Under the pieces are notes generated by a model, which was not told where the DNA came from, made no database searches, and saw nothing but the letters and a program-made list of their open reading frames with translations. A stretch of DNA of 64,000 nt from Bisporella sp. PMI_857. Taxonomy: Eukaryota > Ascomycota > Leotiomycetes > Helotiales > Helotiaceae. The stretch's first letter is position 1, and every line of letters starts with the position of its first letter. Positions 23,533-32,861 of the stretch are shown here, in pieces. Where the stretch lies: contig JAJSPD010000011.1 in NCBI GenBank assembly GCA_021307315.1, forward strand, positions 372,001 through 436,000. Reading direction: 5' to 3'. Made by a program: the position numbers and the translations under genes.

Positions 23533-25694
23533 CTGATCAGTTAGATCTTTCAGATCAGACTCTATTACAACTTACTTTTCCAATCCTTTTCTTACTCTTT
23601 CTGAACCCTCAACTTGAACCCCTCCAAAAACCCTAAACCTTCAAACTCAGGACTTTTCAACCAAGCAACTACTTAACTAAGCAACCACTTACACCAGCAT
23701 ACCAACACTGCAAAAACTCGGTACTACGTGCTCTATAGCGGCAATCAGTAAAAGCATAGAAAGCAACCAGTAGGATTACGGTATCGAAGTAGAAACGGCT
23801 ACGAAAAACGACCTGAACGCTTACGCAAAAGCTAAACTCCGGGAATACCTCGACTGCAACGCAGTAGACTCGGATCTATAGGACTTTTACGTGGAAGACT
23901 TCAAAAGCTTTATTTTAACCAACTTCGACAACTTTAAAACAAGCACTAAACAAACTTTACGCAACTACTTACGCAACAGAGGCGTTTACGTGCTTCAACG
24001 TCACAAAAACAAAACTTTGTTTTAAGCTTTGCACGAAATACTTTAAGAACAAAAGCAACACAAATGAACTGACGACGAACTTGATGACTTAACACGGCTC
24101 GGGACGGATAGCTTACAGTCTGACGAACTTCTGTACAGACTGCAAAACGACCTACCGGCAAATCGCCCCCGGAGAACTTTTTTGAACAACATTCGAGAAA
24201 CTGTCTAGAACTTTCGAAACATTCTCCAGAACTTTCGAGACTTTTTCCAAAACCGCACTTTGTCAGAAAACCAACTAACTCCACGTAATACTTCACAACA
24301 ACTCGACGAGAATGTAGCTACTCGCAATTACGGCAAAAAGCTAGCTGTTCTAGCTAAGCTTTACACTGAAAACATGAAGTATAGCAGAGAGAACAACAAT
24401 TTTGATTTCAAGCTTACTGTATTTTTTGACTTTTGCGGCAAAGCTAATATTCCAAAGCATGCTTTTAATCAAGCTTACTCAACTATACTACACGGTCTCG
24501 CTTTAGACTATTACTATACTAACCTCAAAAACGTTCCGGGAGTTCTTTTCAAGCAAATGTGTACTGCAACAAGCAATTACTTTGAAAAGCCTGAGTACAG
24601 GCGCGCTATCCTCAATCAATGGAACTCGACGACTTTGCACAGCGTAGTCAATAACAACGCAGGGAAATCTACGGCAGAGTGCTTCAAACTACTTATTAAG
24701 GACCTACGACACCTACAGCATGGCCTAGACCCCAATTTTCGTACTGACGAGTTTTTACACAACAAGCTTATTACCGCTTGTCAACAGCACGAAGCTTGCA
24801 AATACGCTTGCTACAAGCCTGCAGTTACTGTTGCAGGGCTGATTAATGACCTACGGTTTTCTATTACAACGTATAAAGCAACCCAAAGTGCTACAGATTT
24901 GACAGCGTTTTTCACCGACCGTCGCTACTACTAAAGCAGCTACAGGCACTGCAACAGCCGTTACAGCAACAGCCAAAAACCACCCTACTAAAAAAAGCGC
25001 TGTTTCGTGTGCAAAAAAGAAGACTGTCGATTATACAAACACACTTTTAAAGAGCGTAAAGAATTAAAAGCTCGATTCAAAGCTCGCAACCAAAACCGGT
25101 TTGACACAAAAAGCCGAAACTTTAACTAGCGCTTTGACGACAGCCTGAGACAGTACATCCTGACTTTTGAAAGCGACGACAATAATAGTGACTCAGAACG
25201 TATCAACGAAGCTTTTAATGCTTTGACAACTGAACCAGATTTTGATTTTAAACTGGCTTTTAATGACGAAACACTTGAATTCTAAACTAGCTACTTTGCA
25301 AACAATATTACCGACGAAGGAGCAAGTTCAATAATTGCAACTTTGAACGGTCGAGCCTTGACTCACTTCGTTACAGCTACGGACACTACAACTCTTTTTT
25401 GCAACGGATTTACCGGCATTACAAACACCGACAACTTTACAGACGTTTACAACACTAACAGCTTATCTCGCTACACTTCCGCTTATTTCTACGGTATCGT
25501 TATTGACACAGACGCTTCGAAGCACTCGACTGCCGGCTACGGCCAATTTCAGGCTTTACAACGACAAAACGCAAACTTCACTTTTGACTATTCTACTAAA
25601 AGCATGGTTACTGTCCAGTTCGGCATCGACTCTACAGGGTTTATCGGGTCAGCAATAGTTAAAACTCCGATCGGCTAAATAAAGTTTTATATAG
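23533..25694 (+). pseudogene. gag-protease remnant of a family C LTR retrotransposon
   Basis: Gag-type sequence runs from about 23930 (LRNYLRNRGVYVL, with TAA and TGA stops) into an open stretch at 24260-24934 (KLAVLAKLYTENMKYS, LHGLALDYYYTNL, STAECFKLLIKDLRHLQHGL, YACYKPAVTVAGLINDLR, FFTDRRYY). A zinc-knuckle-like KRCFVCKKEDCR follows near 25000, then an aspartic protease at 25343-25678 with YGIVIDTDASKHSTAGYGQF. The protease motif reads DTDA where relatives have DTGA. Everything after the protease is missing: the chromovirus LTR begins at 25695, so integrase, RT and RNase H cannot be seen and copia versus gypsy cannot be settled. Confidence 0.78.
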
Positions 25695-26031
25695 TGTAAC
25701 AGCCACGACCGGTTTAAGGAAGGTTTACAGCGGTGACAGCCAGAGCCGGTTAAGGGAGGTTTTACAATAGGCCACAATCGGTTTAAGGATAGTTTACACT
25801 AAAGTCGGTTAGAATTGGTTTACAGTATCACAGGTCGGTTTAGTACTGTTAAGCATTGTTAAGGATATAAGGAACAGCCAAAGCTTCTTGGAAAAGAGTA
25901 AGCCTGAGTTTTTCTCTTGAGACTCACAAGCATACTTCTAGTATCAATACATTACTATTGCAACCACAGCGCTTGTCAAGTGTTTTCACCTGTTATATTG
26001 CAATTCCTCCTGTTGCCCTCTATTTGTTACA
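25695..26031 (+). mobile_element. 5' LTR of the chromovirus (diverged family B)
   Basis: TGTAACAGCCACGACC...CCTCTATTTGTTACA, 337 bp. The last ~170 bp match the other family B LTRs (AGGATATAAGGAACAGC, GTTATATTGCAAT). The first half has its own diverged tandem CGGTTTAAGG-type repeats instead of the CAGC-rich minisatellite seen in other copies. Confidence 0.8.
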
Positions 26032-26039
26032 ATTCTCAG

Positions 26040-26932
26040 GCTTCTACTTACAGGGCCGATTTCAATATAGCAGAAGAAAGAGCAACCCCTGAAATCAATA
26101 CGGCCGCTAACTTAGCACAATTACGTAGAGAAGGCCGTATCCTTAACTCTTAGGAACTCAAAGAACTCAACACTAGAGTTAAAGCTCTAGAAGACATAGC
26201 AAAACTAGAAAACCGCCTCAAAACCTTGGAAAGACGAAAGCGGCCAAGATCAACTGCTGATGTTGAAAGTAACCAGCCAAAACGCCGACGACAGCAACAA
26301 TATCAGCTAGAATTTTCTGAAGAACCCTCTGAAAATCCTTCTAGCTCTCGCGGACATACTTCAAGCCTTCTTGCAACTATAAAGCCTGACAGTTCAGAAT
26401 CAGACTTTTCCAGAGCTATGCGCCCGAATAAGCGACGCAAATACACTAGAGGCATTAAAGTTACATCTACTTACACTCTTAAAACCAGCTCGAGCCTTCG
26501 AGAATAGGGTGACTGGAAGCACGACATAGAACGCGTTTTTCAAAGCGACCCGGACATTTATCGGAAAAGCAGTCAAAAAATACTTAAAGCACTTGATTAC
26601 CTGGACCCTAGCTTAAAATCATTATAGTATACTTACAGTAAGCAACAAAGCGTCAAAGAATGGCCGTTATTTCTTGAATGGACCTGTGAAAATATACACA
26701 ATGGCCAACACGCCACGGCTACTCTTTACGAACAACTAAATCAAGCTAGACAATTTTCTGATCAATCTCCAATTCAGTTTAATAGTTATTTGTCGGCAAT
26801 CGAAAGAGATTTACCTCGGCAAGACGAAAAAGCTTCAGCAATGACTTTTTATTCAAAGCTGCATCGTACACTAAAGCAACAATTCAAAACCTCGGATATC
26901 ACTATTCCGGAAACCAGAGCCAAATGTGTATC
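26040..26932 (+). pseudogene. Chromovirus gag relic
   Basis: One frame continues through ADFNIAEERATPEINTAANL, a lysine/arginine-rich segment with KRPR and KRRR clusters, then DIERVFQSDPDIY and the conserved capsid-like stretch SYLSAIERDLPRQDEKASAM and FYSKLHRTLKQQF. It is broken by TAG codons at about 26152, 26506 and 26626, each where Gln, Trp or a related codon fits. The frame stops at the LTR beginning at 26933, and no protease follows. Confidence 0.75.
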
Positions 26933-27283
26933 TGTAACAGTCAGCCGAAGGTTTTTCAGCTGTAATACTTTCAGGGCTGCAAGCGGCACGCTCCACCCAT
27001 GGCCAGCCACGGGCTTACAGCTACAGCAGCCACAGGCTTCCAGCTACAGCAGCTCCAGCAGCCACAGGCTCACAGCTCCAGCAGCCACAGGCTCACAGCT
27101 ACAGCACAGTGAAAGATATAAGGAACAGCTAGAGCTTTCTGAACAAAGCAAGCTTGAGTTTTCCTTTCCATGTTAGACTTACAAGCATACTTCTAAATAT
27201 CATCACTATTGCAACTACATCGCTAGCCACGTATCCTTATCTGTTATATTGCAAATCCCTCCTGCTGCCCTCTATTTGTTACA
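26933..27283 (+). mobile_element. Family B LTR inside the chromovirus
   Basis: TGTAACAGTCAGCCGAAGG...CTATTTGTTACA, 351 bp, containing a CAGC-rich minisatellite (CAGCTACAGCAGCCACAGGC units, ~27005-27110). It sits between gag and the middle of RT, replacing protease and N-terminal RT. Flanks GTATC and CATTT do not match, which suggests recombination with loss of the intervening coding region and not a simple insertion. Confidence 0.83.
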
Positions 27284-27795
27284 CATTTCGAATTTCTAGT
27301 AGTACCAATAAGCCTTACTAATGCACCTGCTACGTTTCAGGCGTATATCAACAAAGCTTTTCGAGGCTTGGTTGATGATTTTTGCATTGTTTATTTGGAC
27401 GATATACTTATTTTCTTTAAAACAAAAAAAAAACATAATCAGCACTTGCAGCAAATATGCGAAAAACTTCGACAAGCGGAGCGTTATGCAAAACCTTCAA
27501 AGTGCCAGTTTTATTAAAAAGAGTTGGAATTTCTTGGCTTTATTATCGGCTTTACCAGCATTAGTATAGACCTACGCCGAGTACAAACTATCAAAAAATA
27601 GGAAAATTACCCTCCGAAAACCTACAAAGACTTACAAGTTTTTCTTGGATTTTGCAATTTTTATCGACGTTTTATCAAAAACTACTCAGCTATCGCAAAA
27701 CCTTTGACTGCTCTACTAAAAGGTAGTCAAAATGGCCGCAAACCCGGCAACCTCAGTACAGTATGGAGCGCTTCTGAAGCAAAAGCATTTCGAAG
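27284..27795 (+). pseudogene. Chromovirus reverse transcriptase, C-terminal half
   Basis: Begins HFEFLVVPISLTNAPATFQ, then the catalytic YLDD box (CIVYLDDILIFF), [29 protein letters not shown] and [10 protein letters not shown]. Stops occur at a TAA where Gln is expected and a TAG where Trp is expected. The frame continues after the inserted LTR at 27796-28484, whose removal restores [13 protein letters not shown]. Confidence 0.85.
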
Positions 27796-28484
27796 TGTAA
27801 CAAATAGAGGGCAGTGTAACAACTCAAGCTGAACAGGGATCTCGATCCGTAGATCTAGGTAGAAGGACTCAGAGGTGTGAACAACTATCAATTGTTATAA
27901 CTAAGAGAACAAGCTACAGGCAGAAGAAGGGAAGGAGAGCAGTGCTTTATATACAGGAGGCTGGCCAGGGGCCAGTGTAAGCGAGCCCTGTAGCATTGGT
28001 CGCCAAGCTCTGGGATGCCAAGCCCTGTGGCAGCAGGGGCCAAGCTCGAGATAGGGCCAGGGCCGTGACAGGCAGCAGGAGGGATTTGCAATATAACAGA
28101 TAAGGATAGTGGCTAGCGATGTAATTGCAATAGTGATGAATTGATATTAGAAGTATGCTTGTAAGTCTAACATGGAAAGGAAAAACTCAAGCTTGCCTTG
28201 TTCAGAAAGCTCTAGCTGTTCCTTATATCTTTCACTGTGCTGTAGCTGTGAGCCTGTGGCTGCTGTAGCTGTTGTAGCTGGAAGCCTGTGGCTGCTGGAG
28301 CTGTTGTAGCTGGAAGCCTGTGGCTGCTGGAGCTGTTGTAGCTGGAAGCCTGTGGCTGCTGTAGCTGTTGTAGCTGTGAGCCTGTGGCTGCTGGAGCTGT
28401 AAGCCCGTGGCTGGCCATGGGCGGAGCGTGCCGCTTGCAGCCCTGAAAGTCCTACAGCTGAAAACCCTTCGGCTAACTGTTACA
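27796..28484 (-). mobile_element. Inverted solo family B LTR, itself split by a family A LTR
   Basis: TGTAACAAATAGAGG...GGCTAACTGTTACA in reverse orientation, flanked by CGAAG at 27791-27795 and 28485-28489. A family A LTR (27815-28070) interrupts it near one end. Carries the CAGC-type minisatellite at about 28245-28405. Confidence 0.92.
27815..28070 (-). mobile_element. Solo LTR, family A, third-level insertion
   Basis: TGTAACAACTCAAG...GGGCCGTGACA, 256 bp, flanked by GGCAG at 27810-27814 and 28071-28075. Nearly identical to the copy at 43036-43291 (about two differences seen), so recent. Confidence 0.95.
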
Positions 28485-29559
28485 CGAAGCCTTCTCGGTG
28501 CATTCCAGACAGCACTTTTACTTCGACACTACGACCCTGTACTTTCTATCCGACTAGAAACAGATGCGTCTAACGTCGCTATAGGCGGTGTTCTTTCTCA
28601 GCTACAAAAGGATTCAGGCCTATGGCACCCAATTGCTCTTTTCTCCAAGCAATTCAAAGAAGCAGAGCTCTATTACGGCACTTCTGATAAAAAGCTTATG
28701 GCTATAATTGAATGCTTTAAGCATTAGCGCCATTACTTAGAAGAAAGTCAGCATACTATTGAAGTTTAGTCGGATCATCAGAACTTACAAAGCTTTATGA
28801 AGCAGCCAAAGATTAATGGCAGACAAGCTAGATAGCTTATTTATCTTACTCTTTATGATTTTGTTATACGACATCGGCCAGGACTTTTTAATCCTGCCGA
28901 CGGGCCGTCGAAGCGGCCTGACTACAAAGCTACAGATCAGAATGAGCCTGTTCAAAAAGACTTGCTAATAAACAGACTAGTAACATCAGAACCAAACTTG
29001 CGGAATGCAAAAGAGCTATATAATTTATCTAGAACAAAGTCTTTGCGGAAAGCAGAAAAGCCATGCGACTTGGCAAAAGTACAGCTGTGTGACGCAGCTA
29101 GGTCTAAGCTCGATAAAGATAGATCACAGTCTAAGCTCGAAATCAGAGATAGGCTGGGACTGAGGCTCGATAGCGAAGCCCAGTTCGCGCTGCCGGAAGC
29201 AGCAGATTTAGAAGCAGGACGCTTGCTAGATCTAATTAAGATTCAATCAGTAACTAGAAAGGAAGCCAAAAAGGCAACTCAGGACGAGAATTCTTTAGTT
29301 GAAAAAACAGCAGATACTTTATTAGCTTCGATTCGGAAGCTACAAGAAACTGATCCTTTATGTTTGAAGCTTGTAAAAGAGCTTAAAGCTGACGCTGGCC
29401 AAGACGGCCATACTATAGACCAGGAGGGTCTTTTGAAATACCAAAACAGAATTGTAGTCCCTGCCCAAAAGGCATTGACACAAGAGTTACTTTATTTGTA
29501 CTATAATGACCAATTTGCAGGCCATTGGGGTATCGACAAGACAAAAGAGCTATTAGAAC
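28485..29559 (+). pseudogene. Chromovirus RNase H and linker to integrase
   Basis: RNase H of the gypsy type: LETDASNVAIGGVLSQL (catalytic D with the usual DAS context), WHPIALFSKQF, YGTSDKKLMAIIECFKH, then RPGLFNPADGPSRRPDY. TAG codons replace expected Trp at KH*RHY, EV*SDH and AR*LIY. A charged linker (28962-29500) leads to the integrase zinc-finger start FAGHWGIDKTKELLE, interrupted by the LTR at 29560. Confidence 0.85.
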
Positions 29560-29757
29560 TGTGGGTTCACTCTAATACGGGGCACCACTACGTTCCTGAC
29601 GTGAGTGCCTATTGTATTCTTGAGTGAGTGATTGATTGAGTGTTAAGTTCTGACTACGGTGAAACTACGAGTTATATAACCCCGTTCCGGGTCACGTGAA
29701 CGACACCCTTCGTTCGAGTGCGTGACCACATGACCTCTCTAGTTAATTGTACTAACA
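29560..29757 (-). mobile_element. Solo LTR, family C, in the integrase zinc finger
   Basis: TGTGGGTTCACTC...TTGTACTAACA, 198 bp, flanked by AGAAC at 29555-29559 and 29758-29762. Removing it and one AGAAC restores KELLERKFYWPGLL. Confidence 0.95.
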
Positions 29758-30241
29758 AGAACGAAAATTCTATTGGCCAGGGCTATTACAAGATGTCAAA
29801 GACTATGTGATTAGCTGCCCTATATGTCAAAATATTGCGATCCCTCGACACAAGCCTTATGGAAAATTACAGCCACTGCCCGTGCCGGAAGGGCCATAGC
29901 AAAAAGTCTTTCTTAACTTTATTACTCAACTGCCAGAATCCTATATAAAAACAAAAGCATACGACGCTATTCTAGTGATCGTGGACCGCTACACTAAAAT
30001 GGCAAAATTCATTTTTACAACAACTAATGTTACTACACCAGAATTTGCAGCGATATTCCACGAAAATATTGAACTAAAGTATAAATCCTCAAAAGGAATA
30101 GTTTCTGACCGGGACACCAGGATTACTTCAAAATTCTGGGCTGAAGTTTGTGCCTATTCTCTTATCAAAAGACGAATGAGTACAGTTTTTCATTTTTAGA
30201 CAAATAGCTAAACTGAAATCCTAAATCGAATTCTTGAAAAC
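29758..30241 (+). pseudogene. Chromovirus integrase core
   Basis: KFYWPGLLQDVKDYVISCPICQ (end of the zinc finger), then the DDE core: AILVIVDRYTKMAKF with the first Asp, FHENIELKYKSSKGIVSDRDTR with the second Asp, FWAEVCAYSL. A stop replaces the Trp before QKVFLNF, and two replace Gln in the HPQTxxQTE-type motif. Continues after the LTR at 30242. Confidence 0.85.
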
Positions 30242-30445
30242 TGTAAGGTGCTGGAGTAGTGTGGCACAAGTCAACTGCAATTCTGATACAAGACTAATCT
30301 CTACCCTCTCTACTACGTCCCCGAGTCCCCTACTTATACACTCCGTACCCCTGGCGGCTCCTCACGTGCCCATACATGCCCAGCATCATGGCTCTTACCG
30401 AGCCGCTCCTTGCCCCTTTAGCACGTGACATCCTGGCACCTGACA
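30242..30445 (+). mobile_element. Solo LTR, family D
   Basis: TGTAAGGTGCTGGAGTAGTG...GGCACCTGACA, 204 bp, flanked by AAAAC at 30237-30241 and 30446-30450. An inverted sister copy lies at 46774-46976. Confidence 0.95.
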
Positions 30446-30778
30446 AAAACTATCTTCGGTGCTATACTGACCTAAAGCAAATAAATTGGGCAAGCTACTT
30501 TCCAGCGCAGAATTCGCATACAATAATAGCCGCAGCTTAAGCACCAAAATCACTCCTTTTATAGCATTGTACGGCTACAATCCAAAGCTCAGGATCGACA
30601 TAAGTGCTGAGGACAGCACTACTAAAAGGGAGACTTCAGCAGCTCGAGACCGAATCGAAAAGCTACAAGAGTTACGGAATAAGCTTCGAGAAAAGCTTTT
30701 CAACAGCCAAGAACGACAAGCTAAATACTACCACCAAAAGCATCAATCTAGGCTATTTAAACGCGGCAATTTGATAAG
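30446..30778 (+). pseudogene. Chromovirus integrase C-terminal part
   Basis: NYLRCYTDLKQINWA, then a one-base shift near 30492, then KLLSSAEFAYNNS, TPFIALYGYNPKL and KLREKLFNSQERQAKYYHQKH, which are the standard end-of-integrase motifs of gypsy elements. Confidence 0.83.
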
Positions 30779-30949
30779 TGTCACGGCACGCGCTGTGGAT
30801 CTACAGATACAGAGGGCAACGGTGGTGCAATACGAGAATATCAAGCTGAGGAAGGAAAAGGGGCTCGGGGAGAGCAGGCTATATGTACATGAGGGAGCCC
30901 TAGTGGCTCGGCAACAGGGCACGTGCTCGACCAGGGTCGGGACGTGACA
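30779..30949 (+). mobile_element. Solo LTR or short TIR element, family E
   Basis: TGTCACGGCACGCGC...GGGACGTGACA, 171 bp, flanked by ATAAG at 30774-30778 and 30950-30954. The ends TGTCACG/CGTGACA are inverted repeats; a 5-bp target duplication with TG...CA ends fits an LTR best. Confidence 0.92.
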
Positions 30950-31457
30950 ATAAGCTATCAACTCGGAACTTACGACTAAAAAATAAAAAACTACAACTAC
31001 GCTGGATTGGTTCTTTTCGGATACTGGAACGAATTGGCTTCTAGGCTTATAAGCTGGCCTTGCCAGAAAAATACAGCCAATTGCATAATATGTTTCCAAC
31101 ACAACTTATTAAAGAATACAAGCCAAGAAAAAAACAACCGCTATTGCTACTGCCTGATCTAGAAGAAAACGCAGAATGGGAAGTTGAAATGGTTAAAGAT
31201 CAAGCGGAAATCAAGGGTCAGTTATGCTATTTAGTGAAATAAGAAAGATGGCCAACAGAGTACAATCAATGGGTTCCGGCTGAAAATACAGAGCACGCAC
31301 AAGGTGCTATAAAAAGGTATAAACGGTTGAAAAAGAAGAAATAAACTGTTGTCACTCTTTTTCCTACAAGGTTTTAATGAAGACAGTCAGTCAATCAGTC
31401 GTTCAGTTACTATTAGCTTGGCTACTCGAGGACTAGTAGCCATAGGAGGGGGATAAT
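30950..31457 (+). pseudogene. Chromovirus chromodomain end
   Basis: After a poorly preserved stretch, EWEVEMVKDQAEIKGQLCYLVK, stop, ERWPTEYNQWVPAENTEHAQ is a chromodomain with its Trp replaced by a stop (VKW to VK*). KRYKRLKKKK ends the protein. A purine-rich tract (GGAGGGGGATAAT) precedes the 3' LTR, as expected for second-strand priming. Confidence 0.82.
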
Positions 31458-32056
31458 TGTAACAGCCAGGGTCGGTTTGAGACGGCCATCGTGACAGCTT
31501 AACAGCCAGCCGAAGGGTTTTCAGCTGTAGTACTTTCAGGGCTGCAAGCGGCACGCTCCGCCCATGGCCAGCCACAGGCTTACAGCTCCAGCAGCCACAG
31601 GCTCACAGCTACAGCTGTCACGGCCCTGGCCTCTCTCCGGTGGAGCTTGGCACCGGACACCCCAGAGCTCGGACGGAGCTCAGCACCGGACATCCTAAAG
31701 CTCGCTTATACTGGCCTCCGGCCAGTTCCTGTATATAGAGCGCTGCTTTCCTTCCCTTCTTCTGCCCGTAGCTTGTTCTCTTAGTTATAGCAATTGATAG
31801 TTGTTCACACCTTTGAGTCCTTCCACCTGGATCTACGGATCGAGATCCCTGTCCAGCTTGAGTTGTTACAACAGCATAGTTAAAGATATAAGGAACAGCT
31901 AGAGCTCGCTGAACAAAGCAAGCTTGAATTTTTCTTTCCATGTTAGACTTACAGGCATACTTCTAATATCAATTCCTTACTATTGCAACTACATCGCTAG
32001 TCACGTATTCTTATCTGTTATATTGCAATCCCTCCTGCTGCCCTCTATCTGTTACA
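31458..32056 (+). mobile_element. 3' LTR of the chromovirus with a nested family A LTR
   Basis: TGTAACAGCCAGGGTCGG...CTATCTGTTACA; the outer parts match the family B LTR at 26933-27283. Its right end abuts the broken pogo transposase. Confidence 0.88.
31616..31870 (+). mobile_element. Solo LTR, family A
   Basis: TGTCACGGCCCTGGCC...GAGTTGTTACA, 255 bp, flanked by ACAGC at 31611-31615 and 31871-31875. Confidence 0.95.
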
Positions 32057-32478
32057 CCAGTCCTTAATCACGGTAGTTGTAGCTCCATTGACTCGTACAG
32101 AATCGATATTATTAGCTCTTTTAGTACGTAGAATAGGGTTACGACGTAGAAAGCCTTCTATCCACCGTTTCCCTAGTTCTTGCGTACTTCCTTTGATTGC
32201 CAAAAACCGATTTGCAAATTGCTTGATTTGACCATAAGTTAAAAGGGGAACCTAGCGCTTCGGGGCTAGTACCCACTTAATTAAGTCTTTTCTTGATTAG
32301 GAAAGAGCTTCAGTTGACTTCCGGCTGCAATAGTATAACTCTGACTACCGTTATTGCGATTCCACAGAGGAGTCAAAAGGATACCCCATTTTTTACTAGC
32401 TAACTTCACTGACTTGCCATTTCCGACGTCATCAAAAGCCGCAAGCAGATCCTGTTCGGTGTATTGACGCATTATCAC
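32057..32478 (-). pseudogene. Pogo-type transposase, N-terminal part
   Basis: Starts MIMRQYTEQDLLAAFDDVGN...LASKKWGI, a psq/CENP-B-type helix-turn-helix, followed by FLAIKGSTQELGKRWIEGFLRRNP and DSVRVNGATTTVIKDW, the CENP-B second DNA-binding half found in fungal pogo/Fot1 transposases. The catalytic DDE domain is absent: the sequence ends at the LTR boundary at 32057, so the retroelement interrupted or deleted it. A stop at about 32284 also breaks the frame. Confidence 0.78.
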
Positions 32479-32861
32479 TTGGGGATTAATAGATTCAAAA
32501 ATTAAGTAATAGTAATTAGAATTATATTAATACCTGATTTTTTTGTTGAAGTAGCGGTCTAGCTAAACGGGGTATCCAAATGGGGGGTATACAAAAAGGG
32601 GTGCACGAACTTACTATGTAGGTGTAGTCGGACCCGGACCCGGTGCGCCATACCCAGCTTAGTAATGACTTCAATGCTTGGGCAGTTAGCCTAAGCCCGA
32701 AAATCGTATACGAAATCTTGAACAGAAAAATTTAGAAGATTCTAGAAACGGAGTGGCAATTATTAACTCCCATAAAGTTACGCGCTCCCCTAGAATCCTC
32801 TATAAAATAAAGTTGAAAAGAAAAAGAGATATGATATAAAGACTATAATACTATGCAAAGT
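32479..32861. other. Intergenic, 3' flank of the HET-NACHT-WD40 gene
   Basis: AT-rich with no gene recognised. A terminal repeat of the pogo element may lie here but I could not define it. Confidence 0.4.

Larger units (their letters stand above)
25695..32056 (+). mobile_element. Decayed Ty3/gypsy chromovirus with nested insertions
   Basis: Composite element: 5' LTR 25695-26031, gag 26040-26932, family B LTR 26933-27283, RT 27284-27795, inverted family B LTR 27796-28484 (itself carrying a family A LTR), RNase H and linker 28485-29559, family C LTR, integrase 29758-30241, family D LTR, integrase C-terminal part, family E LTR, chromodomain 30950-31440, PPT-like GGAGGGGGATAAT and 3' LTR 31458-32056 with a family A LTR inside. 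Protease and the first half of RT are missing between gag and RT. The outer flanks (TATAG, CCAGT) do not match, so the two end LTRs may come from different insertions. Confidence 0.88.

Noticed and set aside
27888..28091. Short protein-like frames in family A LTRs (also 42991-43218, 47878-48072, 48403-48597)
   Set aside because: They lie entirely inside solo LTRs and recur only because the LTR recurs; no gene expected.
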